23,487 nt of DNA, taken from assembly GCA_045577695.1 (NCBI GenBank), contig JAZNIW010000044.1, positions 1-23,487 on the forward strand, read 5' to 3'. The position numbers were made by a program, and so were the translations under genes. This stretch comes from UMGS1279 sp045577695. Its GTDB lineage: Bacteria > Bacillota > Clostridia > Oscillospirales > Acutalibacteraceae. Under the pieces are notes generated by a model. It ran no database searches and was not told the DNA's origin. It saw only the letters and a program-made list of their open reading frames with translations. The stretch's first letter is position 1; each line of letters starts with the position of its first letter. Positions 7,221 through 14,609 of this stretch are shown piece after piece.

Positions 7221-7821
7221 TGATATCGTTGCTGCATTAGAGGCGGTTTTGTTTGCCGGTGGAGAGCCGGTTTCCTCTGCACGATTGTGTGAGGTGTTTG
7301 AAATTGATGACGAAACCCTATCTAAAGTGTTAAAACTTCTTTCCAATAAATTGGAAGACCGTGATAGTGGCATAAAACTGTTAACGTTGGGAGATAGTTA
7401 TCAGTTAGCCAGCCGTACGGAGTATGCGGAATATGTGCGCCGCGCCTTTGATATTAAGCGTAAAACACCCCTTTCCCAAGCTGCTTTGGAAGTGCTTTCG
7501 GTCATTGCATATAATCAACCATGCACCCGTTCTTTTGTTGAGCAGGTACGCGGTGTCGACTGCTCCGGTGTAGTCAGCACCTTGGTTGAAAAAGAACTCA
7601 TTGAAGAGCGGGGGAGACTAGAGCTTCCCGGTCGACCGCTTTTGTATGGAACAACGTCAACCTTTTTACGCTCATTCTCGCTTTCTTCCCTCAAGGAGTT
7701 GCCGGAGCTTCCCAAAAATCTCGCCTTAGATGCCGAACAATTAACCATAGATGATATGCTAAATGAGGATATCTCTGCTTCTTCCCAAACGGGAACCGAA
7801 GTGGACAACCCAACCGAATAA
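7204..7821 (+). CDS. scpB: Segregation and condensation protein ScpB
   Basis: This 205-residue protein has two winged-helix domains. The first starts at IVAALEAVLFAGGEPVSS; the second holds LSQAALEVLSVIAYNQP and PGRPLLYGTT, all typical of ScpB. It dimerises and binds ScpA in the condensin complex. The Shine-Dalgarno AGGAG (7195-7199) lies within the 3' end of scpA. The C-terminal 30 residues are acidic and polar and probably disordered. Confidence 0.93.
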   Translation: MFVKINDIVAALEAVLFAGGEPVSSARLCEVFEIDDETLSKVLKLLSNKLEDRDSGIKLLTLGDSYQLASRTEYAEYVRRAFDIKRKTPLSQAALEVLSVIAYNQPCTRSFVEQVRGVDCSGVVSTLVEKELIEERGRLELPGRPLLYGTTSTFLRSFSLSSLKELPELPKNLALDAEQLTIDDMLNEDISASSQTGTEVDNPTE

Positions 7822-7844
7822 TTCCTCTTGGACGGTAACAGAAA

Positions 7845-8453
7845 ATGAGAGCTTTTTTGATTGTACTTGGTTGTCTGCTCGGTCTTTTGCTTTTTCGTTG
7901 TTTTTTACCGTTGCGAGTGCAAATCACCTTGGAAGAACAAGGCGAAATTGTTTTTCGATTTTGGTTCTTTCGGTATCGCATCATATTGTACGGAAAAGAA
8001 AAAAAACAAAAACGTAAAAGGAAAATGCGAAAAGCTTCCGGTAGGAAAAAGAAAAAAGCAACAGACGATCAGAAAAATAATTTCTTTCATAAGACTATCC
8101 AAGAAAAAGGTGCGTTAAACGGTACGGTTTGGCTATTGGATATATTGAAAAAAACCATAAAAAGAGTTATTGAATTAATTCGCAAAGGGACCATTGAACG
8201 ATTTTCGTTACGGGTATTGATCGCCGGTGATGATGCAGCCGAAACGGCGATGACTTATGGCGCGGTATCTTCCGTTGTCTATCCCTTTGTTGGTGTATTA
8301 AACGCTATGATACCGATAGAAAAGCAAGAGGTTCGGGTCTTGGCAGTTTACGAAAATCAACCCTCAGAATTTGCCTGTTCTATCCTATTAAGGCTTCGGT
8401 TTTATCGTATTTTCGGGGCGGTTATTTCATTGATAAAAGAATATATTTTTTAA
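7845..8453 (+). CDS. DUF2953 (YtfI-like) membrane-anchored protein
   Basis: This 202-residue protein has one N-terminal transmembrane helix (about 3-24), a very basic linker (about 50-80, rich in K/R) and a conserved C-terminal part with GDDAAETAMTYGAV, VVYPFVGVLNA and a second hydrophobic stretch near 180-195. This matches DUF2953, whose B. subtilis member YtfI is encoded beside ytfJ. A ytfJ-type gene follows here by 25 bases, so the pair is preserved. The biochemical function is unknown; a sporulation or germination role is inferred from its partner. Confidence 0.8.
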   Translation: MRAFLIVLGCLLGLLLFRCFLPLRVQITLEEQGEIVFRFWFFRYRIILYGKEKKQKRKRKMRKASGRKKKKATDDQKNNFFHKTIQEKGALNGTVWLLDILKKTIKRVIELIRKGTIERFSLRVLIAGDDAAETAMTYGAVSSVVYPFVGVLNAMIPIEKQEVRVLAVYENQPSEFACSILLRLRFYRIFGAVISLIKEYIF

Positions 8454-8478
8454 TTATCCGTAAAGGAGGAATTTGTTT

Positions 8479-8865
8479 ATGGCAGAACAAAAAATTTCAG
8501 AAATTATGGAAACTACTATGGAAAAAATCAAAACGATGGTGGATGCGAATACCATTATCGGTGACAAAATTTTTGTAGATGATGTCACGCTTATTCCCAT
8601 TTCCAAGTTATCTTTCGGATTTGCCAGTGGTGCTACCGATTTTAGCGGAAAAACGGCGGATGGCAATAAGGTGTTTGCCGGCGGCGGCGGTGCCGGTGCG
8701 AACATTACCCCCATTGGTTTTATTGTAGTAAAAAATAGTGATGTACGTATGCTGCCGATTGCTCCTTCGGAAACAACGGCCGGGCGCGTTTTGGAGTTAT
8801 TGCCCGAAACCATCGAACGAATTAAGTCCCTTTTTCGAAAAGAGGAGTTCGAAATCGGGGAGTAG
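8479..8865 (+). CDS. YtfJ/GerW-family protein
   Basis: This 128-residue protein carries the family pattern: helical N-terminus, TIIGDKIFVDDVTLIPISKL, a glycine stretch FAGGGGAGANITPIGFIVV (about 67-86) and a C-terminal helix with LLPETIERIKSLF. In B. subtilis GerW (YtfJ) is needed for SleB-dependent germination, but homologues also occur in non-spore-formers. TTG 8473 is in frame; ATG 8479 with AAAGGAGG (8463-8470) is clearly the better start. Confidence 0.85.
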   Translation: MAEQKISEIMETTMEKIKTMVDANTIIGDKIFVDDVTLIPISKLSFGFASGATDFSGKTADGNKVFAGGGGAGANITPIGFIVVKNSDVRMLPIAPSETTAGRVLELLPETIERIKSLFRKEEFEIGE

Positions 8866-8891
8866 ACCAAGCATTTTTCCCCTTTCCCTTT

Positions 8892-8915
8892 CATAAAATG
8901 GCAATAGATTTTATG
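8892..8915 (+). promoter_or_regulatory. AT-rich inverted repeat next to the carboxypeptidase ribosome-binding site
   Basis: CATAAAAT (8892-8899) and ATTTTATG (8908-8915) are exact inverted repeats with an 8-base spacer. The right arm touches the Shine-Dalgarno GGGAGGTGG that precedes the ATG at 8927. It could be an mRNA hairpin keeping the ribosome-binding site open, or a DNA operator. It lacks a following T-run, so it is not a terminator. Confidence 0.3.
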
Positions 8916-8926
8916 GGAGGTGGCGT

Positions 8927-10054
8927 ATGAAAAAAGGATTTTCTGTTTTGCTGATTGTTTCCTGCTTGATGGTATGGCTTGCGCCTCCGGTTTCGGCGGA
9001 ACTCTCGGTGTCTGCGAAGGCGGCCGTTTTGCTTTGTGCCGATACCGGAGAGGTTCTTTTTGAAAAAAACGCTACGCAAAAACTTCCGATGGCCAGCACC
9101 ACGAAGATTATGACGGCTTTTTTATTGGCGGAACAACCAGACCTTTCCAAAACGGTCTTTGTGACCGAAGAAATGGTACGCGTTGAGGGTTCATCGATGG
9201 GACTTTTGCCCGGCGATTCGGTTTCCTATCGGGATTTATTGTACGGGATGTTATTGGCTTCCGGAAATGATGCAGCAAATGTTACGGCTATTGCCTTGGG
9301 GGGGAGCTTATCCGGCTTTGCCCTTTTGATGAATCAAAAAGCAAAAGAAATTGGGCTGAATAACACTTCGTATGTGACACCATCGGGGTTGGACGACAAA
9401 AATCATTACACAACAGCCTACGATTTAGCACTTCTCACACGTGAGGCGCTAAAGAACAAAGCCTTTCGCGCGGCTTGTTCAAGCCGAAGCGCCGTGTTAT
9501 ACTACGGAAATCCGCCCTATCGCAGAACGCTAACCAATCACAATAAATTATTAGGTCATTTCGAGGGGCTGATTGGGGTGAAAACGGGTTACACCAAGCG
9601 TTCCGGTCGATGTTTGGTAACGGCGGCCGAGCGAGACGGAAAACGAGTGATTGCAGTCACCTTGCACGCTCCTGACGATTGGAATGACCATCGTACATTG
9701 TTAGATTTTGGCTTATCGAAGGTAGAAACACACACCTTTGACCATTCCTCCTTTGACAAAACCTTACCCATTGTTTCGGGTGATTGTGATGCTGTAAAAT
9801 TACGGGCCGATTCGGCGATATTTTGTGCACCAAAGAGAATGAAAGGTTCCATTCGTCAAGAAATGATTTTGCCGCCTTTTTGCTATGCTACTCTCAAAGC
9901 GGGGGAGAAGGTTGGCGAAATTCGTTATTATTACGGGAAACAACAAATTGGTACTTCGGCCATATATTCAACAGCCGATGTTCATTTATTTAATCCAAAA
10001 ATCAGTTTTTTTAATCGTTTTTGGCAATCAATAAAAAAATTATGGAATAGTTAG
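8927..10054 (+). CDS. D-alanyl-D-alanine carboxypeptidase (penicillin-binding protein, S11 family)
   Basis: This 375-residue exported enzyme trims the terminal D-Ala of peptidoglycan stem peptides. It has a Sec signal peptide with VSA cleavage near residue 24, the catalytic S57-T-T-K60, S112-G-N114 and K219-T-G221. The C-terminal 90 residues form the usual beta-rich domain of low-molecular-weight PBPs and end in an aromatic/basic amphipathic tail (FFNRFWQSIKKLWN) that probably anchors it to the membrane. It is closest in architecture and neighbourhood to DacF/DacB. In many spore-formers spmA and spmB lie beside it; here they do not. Confidence 0.92.
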   Translation: MKKGFSVLLIVSCLMVWLAPPVSAELSVSAKAAVLLCADTGEVLFEKNATQKLPMASTTKIMTAFLLAEQPDLSKTVFVTEEMVRVEGSSMGLLPGDSVSYRDLLYGMLLASGNDAANVTAIALGGSLSGFALLMNQKAKEIGLNNTSYVTPSGLDDKNHYTTAYDLALLTREALKNKAFRAACSSRSAVLYYGNPPYRRTLTNHNKLLGHFEGLIGVKTGYTKRSGRCLVTAAERDGKRVIAVTLHAPDDWNDHRTLLDFGLSKVETHTFDHSSFDKTLPIVSGDCDAVKLRADSAIFCAPKRMKGSIRQEMILPPFCYATLKAGEKVGEIRYYYGKQQIGTSAIYSTADVHLFNPKISFFNRFWQSIKKLWNS

Positions 10055-10062
10055 GAAAACAT

Positions 10063-10803
10063 ATGAAAGATAATAAGATTAGATTACAAAAATATATGTC
10101 TGAAAACGGCATTGCTTCTCGTCGCAAGTCAGAAGAGATGATTGCTGCCGGTAAGGTGAAGGTCAACGGCCGCGTCGCCTCGCTTGGAGATAAGGTAGAC
10201 CCCATTCGTGATAAAATTGTGGTTAGCGGCAAGCGAGTCGTTCGCAATAAAACAAAAATGTATATTATGTTGCATAAACCCCGTGGTTTTGTCACCACGA
10301 TGAACGATGAACTCGGTCGTAAATGCGTTTCTGAGTTGGTAGAAGATGCCGGTGTTCGATTATTTCCGGTCGGTCGGCTGGACCGTAACTCAGAAGGGTT
10401 ACTATTAATGACCAATGACGGTGAATTCTCGAATCTTCTCACCCATCCCTCCCGTCATGTTTCTAAGGTGTATCGGGTTACGGTACGAGAAAAAGTAACC
10501 GAGGAACATTTGACAAAATTGACCGAGGGTATTCTGCTGGACGGCAGCAAAACATTGCCTTGCGAAGTTCACGTTATCGACCGCGGGGATAATCGTACCG
10601 TATTGAATATCGTACTTTTTGAAGGTCGCAACCGCCAAATCCGACGAATGTGTGAGGCAATAGGGCTTACGGTGATTCGTCTAAAACGCACCGAAATCGC
10701 CGGTGTGCGCCTTGGTATGTTACCGCAGGGAAAATGGCGAGAGCTAAATGAAAAAGAAATGCAACATTTAACTAACGTGAGCGTGGCGAAAAGGGAAGAT
10801 TAA
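10063..10803 (+). CDS. rluB: RluB/RsuA-family 23S rRNA pseudouridine synthase
   Basis: This 246-residue protein has an N-terminal S4 RNA-binding domain (about 5-60: RLQKYMSENGIASRRKSE) and a pseudouridine synthase domain with GRLD107, the catalytic Asp107, followed by RNSEGLLLMTNDGE and later GRNRQIRRM. Members modify a uridine in 23S rRNA (RluB) or 16S rRNA (RsuA). The length and its position after scpB/dac favour RluB. The Shine-Dalgarno (TAGGAAAA) is weak and the gene begins 9 bases after the dac gene. Confidence 0.88.
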   Translation: MKDNKIRLQKYMSENGIASRRKSEEMIAAGKVKVNGRVASLGDKVDPIRDKIVVSGKRVVRNKTKMYIMLHKPRGFVTTMNDELGRKCVSELVEDAGVRLFPVGRLDRNSEGLLLMTNDGEFSNLLTHPSRHVSKVYRVTVREKVTEEHLTKLTEGILLDGSKTLPCEVHVIDRGDNRTVLNIVLFEGRNRQIRRMCEAIGLTVIRLKRTEIAGVRLGMLPQGKWRELNEKEMQHLTNVSVAKRED

Positions 10804-10805
10804 CA

Positions 10806-11186
10806 ATGATTGAAATTTTGGTTTGCGATTCCTTTGCAGAAATCAAAGAACTTTATCAAAAAAACGGACTTGAGGCCGATGCGAACGCTTTGGCTGTTCG
10901 TGCTATGAGCGGGGAATTGTGTTTGGGTTACTGCTTGTTTCAAATACAAGAAAACGTGGCAACTGTTTTTGCAGTGGAGCCTGTTGAGGATTTGTTGTTG
11001 GCGGATGGTTTGCTTCGCAGTGCCCTGCACGTGGGCACCGAACGGGGGATTACCGAAGCGTTTTATGCCAACGAAAAGTATGAGACATTATATCAAAAAA
11101 TCCGTTTTTTAGAGGATAAAACGGAAAAACGCTTGCGGTTACAAAATCTATTCAGCGATTGCTGCTGTTCTCAAAAGGATTCCTAA
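10806..11186 (+). CDS. Small GNAT-like protein
   Basis: This 126-residue protein starts 3 bases after the rluB stop, so it is certainly cotranscribed. Secondary-structure reading suggests a minimal N-acetyltransferase-like fold: a strand pair around LGYCLFQIQENVATVFAVEP (38-57), then a helix LLLADGLLRSALHVGTERG. However, the acetyl-CoA-binding Q/RxxGxG/A loop is not evident, so it may be catalytically inactive or another fold. The C-terminus carries a CCC cluster. Specific function unknown. Confidence 0.65.
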   Translation: MIEILVCDSFAEIKELYQKNGLEADANALAVRAMSGELCLGYCLFQIQENVATVFAVEPVEDLLLADGLLRSALHVGTERGITEAFYANEKYETLYQKIRFLEDKTEKRLRLQNLFSDCCCSQKDS

Positions 11187-11223
11187 AATTTAACGGAATA
11201 TTTATAAAAAATAGAAATTTATC

Positions 11224-11251
11224 TTGACAAGCGGTAAAAATCGGTTATAAT
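11224..11251 (+). promoter_or_regulatory. Consensus sigma-A promoter of the tRNA-Gln unit
   Basis: A perfect TTGACA (11224-11229) and a perfect TATAAT (11246-11251) are separated by 16 nt. The predicted start lies about 10 bases before the mature tRNA 5' end. Confidence 0.9.
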
Positions 11252-11268
11252 AATATCTGTTCTAATTT

Positions 11269-11342
11269 TGCGGAATTGTGTAAGGGTAGCACAGCAGACT
11301 CTGACTCTGTATGTCTGGGTTCGAATCCTAGTTCCGCAGCCA
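11269..11342 (+). tRNA. tRNA-Gln (anticodon CUG)
   Basis: All arms fold. The acceptor TGCGGAA pairs with TTCCGCA; the D stem is GTGT/GCAC; the anticodon stem GCAGA/TCTGT carries the loop CTCTGAC, giving anticodon CTG that reads CAG (Gln); the T arm is CTGGG-TTCGAAT-CCTAG. The discriminator is G and CCA is encoded. It forms a monocistronic unit with its own promoter and terminator. Confidence 0.95.
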
Positions 11343-11376
11343 AAAAAGAGAAGCTTTTTTAAGCTTCTCTTTTTTA
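11342..11376 (+). terminator. Intrinsic terminator of tRNA-Gln
   Basis: The arms at 11342-11356 and 11361-11375 (core GAGAAGCTT/AAGCTTCTC) form a 15-bp stem with a TTTT loop and a T-run. It starts at the last base of the tRNA CCA, leaving no trailer before the stem. Confidence 0.92.
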
Positions 11377-11751
11377 TCAATCCGAAGGATTGGTATGTAA
11401 TTGCTGTCAGGCGTATCTAATCAGTTCTCTAGGCGAACGGTTTGCCATCAAGTCGTAAGACTTGTATGTTTATTTCTTCGGAAAGTGAATAATGAAATGA
11501 ATAATAAAATGAATAATTAAATGAATAATAAAATCGATTCAAATTCATTGGAGTTTACCAAAAAAAAGGTGCTGTAAAATTTCACCTCTTTCTTTTGCGT
11601 ATGCGGCGTCAAATCTGCTCTGCTTTTCTGCATCACCCTTTTCTCTTATTCTGTATGCTAAACGGCGGGTAATAGCCTTTCTACGATTGCCGTTTCGACT
11701 TACAAAAAGAACATAGCATAGTCTTTTAATTTCATTACGGATGGTTGCATT
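11376..11751. other. 375-bp stretch without a clear gene: small hairpins and repeats
   Basis: After the tRNA terminator come three short dyads: CAATCC-gaa-GGATTG (11378-11392), GGCGAAC-g-GTTTGCC (11433-11447) and CAAGTC-gtaa-GACTTG (11449-11464). The 4 x 12-bp tandem array and a leftward ORF remnant follow. No convincing bioY promoter or riboswitch is visible. The AT-richness and the repeats suggest a site of past insertion. Confidence 0.45.
11485..11532. repeat. Four tandem 12-bp repeats, consensus ATGAATAATAAA
   Basis: The units at 11485-11496, 11497-11508, 11509-11520 and 11521-11532 differ from the consensus by two, zero, one and zero bases. The unit is 12 bp, about one helical turn, and very AT-rich. 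It resembles a slippage-prone microsatellite or a small iteron-like array. There is no replication gene nearby to support an origin. Confidence 0.8.
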
Positions 11752-11784
11752 ATGAAAAAAACAAACCATTTTCCAACCCAACAA
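11545..11784 (-). pseudogene. Possible leftward ORF remnant, unknown
   Basis: An open frame of 79 codons reads leftward and overlaps the bioY start by 33 bases if full length. Its C-terminal half (about residues 30-79; RRLAYRIREKGDAEKQ and FDAAYAKERGEILQHLF) has protein-like composition with AGA arginine codons, unlike the CGT/CGC-favouring neighbours. The N-terminal half looks like antisense of bioY, and no good ribosome-binding site is seen. It may be the 3' end of a transferred gene whose start was lost. Family not recognised. Confidence 0.3.
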
Positions 11785-12318
11785 AAATTGCTTTGTGCCT
11801 TATTTGTGGCGTTGATTACGGTGGGCTCATATATTCGAATACCGGTTTTTTCTGTTCCGTTCACTATGCAGTTTTTTACCGTTTTATTGGCTGCCGGGAC
11901 TTTAAACCCAATCTCAACCGCAACTTGCCTGATTTGTTATATTACTTTGGGCCTTTTGGGATTGCCGGTATTTGCGGGCGGTGGGGGAGTTTCTTATTTG
12001 TTGCAACCCACCTTCGGGTATCTTATCGGTTTTTTAGTTGGGGGATTTCTCATCAGCACATTAAATAGACTATGTAAGCCAAAAACCGTTTGGCATTTTT
12101 TTGGTATAAACCTATTGGGATATCTTCCGGTTTTGGTGTGTGGATTTTCCTATGTCTTGTTGCTCAATCTATTCTATTTCAAAAAAGCATTAGATTTTTG
12201 GACGATTCTGGTGGGTTCGGTGCTTGTATTTTTGCCAACCGATTTGTTATATTGCGTCATAACGGCCGCGATATTCAAACGATTACAACCAATCTTGGTT
12301 AGGTTAGAAAGCCGCTAA
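11752..12318 (+). CDS. bioY: Biotin transporter S-component BioY
   Basis: This 188-residue membrane protein has six hydrophobic segments and BioY signatures: IPVFSVPFTMQFFTVLLAAG (30-49), LGLLGLPVFAGGGG and LLQPTFGYLIGFLVGGF. It binds biotin as the substrate-specific S-component of an energy-coupling-factor importer. The shared EcfA/EcfT module must be encoded elsewhere. The gene stands alone, and no BirA operator-like dyad can be seen upstream. GGATGG, a weak ribosome-binding site, precedes the ATG. A terminator follows. Confidence 0.9.
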   Translation: MKKTNHFPTQQKLLCALFVALITVGSYIRIPVFSVPFTMQFFTVLLAAGTLNPISTATCLICYITLGLLGLPVFAGGGGVSYLLQPTFGYLIGFLVGGFLISTLNRLCKPKTVWHFFGINLLGYLPVLVCGFSYVLLLNLFYFKKALDFWTILVGSVLVFLPTDLLYCVITAAIFKRLQPILVRLESR

Positions 12319-12332
12319 ATTTAGTTTTTTTT

Positions 12333-12376
12333 AACAGAGAGCACGAAAGATGATACCAGAGCGTTCTGTTTTTTAA
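12333..12376 (+). terminator. Terminator after bioY
   Basis: AACAGA (12333-12338) pairs with TCTGTT (12365-12370), with additional GC/GC pairing inside and an apical loop of about 20 bases, followed by a T-run (12369-12374). Confidence 0.6.
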
Positions 12377-12424
12377 GCAGAATATGAAAAAAGTAAAATC
12401 TCTTCTTATTTTCGTATTTTTCGC

Positions 12425-12453
12425 TTGACAAATTTAGAGGAAAACGATATAAT
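12425..12453 (+). promoter_or_regulatory. Consensus promoter of yceD-rpmF
   Basis: A perfect TTGACA (12425-12430), a 17-nt spacer and a perfect TATAAT (12448-12453) are present, 27 bases before the yceD ATG. The strength fits a ribosomal protein operon. Confidence 0.92.
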
Positions 12454-12480
12454 AGTCATTGTGACAATTGGGGTGAACCT

Positions 12481-12990
12481 ATGGTTCTGGATTTAAAAAG
12501 CTTTTTATGCGGCGGAGACCGCGAGTTCGAAATTCATACCGAACTTGATTTTTCCGATGAAGAATATGGTGGGGATCGTCTATTCCCTAAACCGGTTTCA
12601 GTCAACGGAAAAATCTTCAACAAGGCAGATGTAACTCGCCTTCAACTGAATTGCGTTGTCGCGGTTCAAAAACCGTGCGACCGTTGTGGCAATATCGCCG
12701 TAAACGATTTGGTGGTGCCGATTGACCGCGTTTTAGTGCAGAAATTGGCCGGCGAAGAAGATGACGAAATCATCGTCCTACCGGATGAAAAGTTGGATTT
12801 GTTTGAATTTTGCCTTGGTGAAATTTATTTGGCTCTGCCGATGAAACATCTTTGTTCTGACGATTGCAAAGGTATTTGTCCCATTTGCGGCAAAAATCAA
12901 AACATCGATCATTGCGGATGTAATGTCAAAAGCATCGACCCCCGACTGGAAGTATTGGCGAAGCTGTTAGAGCAAGACCAAGACGATTGA
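12481..12990 (+). CDS. yceD: YceD family protein (DUF177), 23S rRNA accumulation protein
   Basis: This 169-residue protein has the DUF177 layout: a KPCDRCG motif (C66, C69), an acidic middle (EEDDEIIVLPDEKLDLFEF) and a C-terminal cysteine cluster (C125, C129, C133, C136, C145, C147) likely to bind zinc. It is encoded directly before rpmF, as in most bacteria, and the family is linked to 23S rRNA accumulation in E. coli and plants. GGGGTGA precedes the ATG. Confidence 0.88.
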   Translation: MVLDLKSFLCGGDREFEIHTELDFSDEEYGGDRLFPKPVSVNGKIFNKADVTRLQLNCVVAVQKPCDRCGNIAVNDLVVPIDRVLVQKLAGEEDDEIIVLPDEKLDLFEFCLGEIYLALPMKHLCSDDCKGICPICGKNQNIDHCGCNVKSIDPRLEVLAKLLEQDQDD

Positions 12991-13018
12991 TTTTTAAGAT
13001 AAAGAGGAGGTAACTGAA

Positions 13019-13201
13019 ATGGCAGTACCGAAGAGAAAAACTTCAAAGGCTAGACGCGACAAAAGACGTTCCAATGTTTGGAGAATGTCTGCTCCCGCTC
13101 TCGTAAAATGTTCTCATTGCGGCGAATACAAAAGACCTCATAGACTTTGTCCCGCTTGCGGATATTATCATGGTCGCGAGATTGTTAAGGTTGAGGGCTA
13201 A
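13019..13201 (+). CDS. rpmF: Large-subunit ribosomal protein bL32
   Basis: This 60-residue protein starts MAVPKRKTSKARRDKRRSN and carries the zinc-binding pairs C31xxC34 and C44xxC47, so it is the zinc-containing (C+) form. It is a structural component of the 50S subunit. AGAGGAGG is the Shine-Dalgarno. It is cotranscribed with yceD. Confidence 0.97.
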   Translation: MAVPKRKTSKARRDKRRSNVWRMSAPALVKCSHCGEYKRPHRLCPACGYYHGREIVKVEG

Positions 13202-13226
13202 CCAACTGTGGAAAACAGTGTGAATG

Positions 13227-13262
13227 ATAGAGAGGGGAGGAACCTTCCTTCTCTATTTTTTT
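13227..13262 (+). terminator. Intrinsic terminator after rpmF
   Basis: ATAGAGA (13227-13233) pairs with TCTCTAT (13250-13256). The inner GGGGAGG pairs with CCTTCCT using G-U pairs, giving a stem of about 14 bp with a tiny loop, followed by a T-run to 13262. Confidence 0.85.
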
Positions 13263-13291
13263 GTTTATAGGTGTTTTGGAGGTGTAAAAAA

Positions 13292-14599
13292 ATGGCCGTT
13301 TGCATTCGTTCGGTCGAACCGAATTCTCCGGCGGGACGTGCCGGCATACCGGCAGAAAGTCGGTTGATTTCCATCAACCGTCAAGAAATATTTGATGTTT
13401 TAGACTTTCGCTTTTATCAAAGTGAAAAACGGTTAACATTAAAAGTAGAATACAATCAAAAAATAAAAACCTACCGCATTAAAAAAGAGGAATTCGAAGA
13501 ACTCGGCCTTTGTTTTGACACCTATTTAATGGATGAGCAACGAAGATGCAAAAATAACTGCATATTTTGCTTTATCGACCAAATGCCTAAAGGTATGCGA
13601 GAAAGTCTTTATTTCAAAGATGATGATTCTCGACTTTCCTTTTTGTTTGGCAACTATATTACCTTAACCAATATCAGCGAACACGAAATTGATCGAATTA
13701 TTAAGCTGCATATCAGTCCCATCAATATTTCTGTTCATACTACCAATCCCGCCCTGCGTTGCGAGATGATGCAAAATCGATTTGCCGGCGATGCCCTTTC
13801 GGTCATTGCCCGTTTGGACGCTGCCGGTATTCGGATGAACGGTCAGTTGGTGCTTTGTCCGAATTATAATGATAAGGAAGAGTTGCGTCGCAGTTTAACG
13901 GATTTATTGGCCCTTCCTTCTATGCAGTCCATTGCTGTGGTACCGGTAGGACTTACCGGTCACCGCGAGGGATTGCCTCTCTTAGAACCCTTTGATCAAC
14001 AAAGTGCCGCCGCCGTGCTGGATATCATTCACGAATTTGGCGATCATTCTCTTTATTTAAGCGGGGAACGACGTGTATATGCCGCCGATGAATTTTATCT
14101 GTTGGCAAAACGAGAGATACCAACCTCAGATTTTTACGGCGAATTTTCGCAACTGGAAAATGGGGTAGGAATGTGGTCTTTGCTGCGAGAGGAAGCGACC
14201 GAAGCGCTTGACAAATTGAGTGATAATGAAGGCCCTCTCACACCACGAACTGTGTCGATTGCAACGGGGGAAGCCGCATTTGAACTATTGAAAAATATAG
14301 TTGACAATGCCGCCAAAAAATGGCATAATTTAAATGGATATATTTATCCCATTGAAAACCGATTTTTTGGCGGAAAAATTACTGTAACCGGACTCATAAC
14401 CGGCGGCGATTTAATTGAGCAGTTGCGTGACAAACCACTGGGAGATTCTCTTTTAATTTCAGCCTCAATGTTGCGCTATGAGAAGGATAAATTTTTAGAT
14501 GATGTCACCTTGCAAGAGGTAGAAAAAACCCTCAACATTCCTGTTCGAGTGGTGGAAAATAATGGACAAGAGCTGATAGATGCTCTTCTTGGAAATTAG
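13292..14599 (+). CDS. DUF512 protein: PDZ-like plus radical-SAM-like Fe-S domain
   Basis: This 435-residue protein has an N-terminal PDZ-like domain (about 1-65; VEPNSPAGRAGIPAESRLIS). A radical-SAM-type cysteine motif C86-K-N-N-C90-I-F-C93 follows, then FIDQMPKGMRESLYFKDDD and SPINISVHTTNPALR, both highly conserved in DUF512. It is nearly always found directly before der in Clostridia, as here (10-base gap), hinting at a ribosome-linked role, but its reaction is unknown. GTG 13271 is in frame, but GGAGGTG (13278-13284) is properly spaced for ATG 13292. Confidence 0.85.
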   Translation: MAVCIRSVEPNSPAGRAGIPAESRLISINRQEIFDVLDFRFYQSEKRLTLKVEYNQKIKTYRIKKEEFEELGLCFDTYLMDEQRRCKNNCIFCFIDQMPKGMRESLYFKDDDSRLSFLFGNYITLTNISEHEIDRIIKLHISPINISVHTTNPALRCEMMQNRFAGDALSVIARLDAAGIRMNGQLVLCPNYNDKEELRRSLTDLLALPSMQSIAVVPVGLTGHREGLPLLEPFDQQSAAAVLDIIHEFGDHSLYLSGERRVYAADEFYLLAKREIPTSDFYGEFSQLENGVGMWSLLREEATEALDKLSDNEGPLTPRTVSIATGEAAFELLKNIVDNAAKKWHNLNGYIYPIENRFFGGKITVTGLITGGDLIEQLRDKPLGDSLLISASMLRYEKDKFLDDVTLQEVEKTLNIPVRVVENNGQELIDALLGN

Positions 14600-14609
14600 G
14601 TGAAATTTT

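Noticed and set aside
7691..8118. Several 80-100-codon ORFs around the scpB/DUF2953 junction on both strands
   Set aside because: All overlap the real scpB and DUF2953 frames and have shadow-like K/F-rich or R-rich composition.
11269..11342. tRNA-Gln as an attachment site with a duplicated 3' end
   Set aside because: I found no repeat of the tRNA 3' end downstream within the window and no integrase gene.
11485..11532. Possible CRISPR array
   Set aside because: The 12-bp units are directly adjacent with no spacers, and no cas genes are present.
11377..11751. Biotin- or thiamine-type riboswitch or BirA operator before bioY
   Set aside because: No recognised riboswitch core and no TTAACC-type dyad could be seen; the hairpins present are short and simple.
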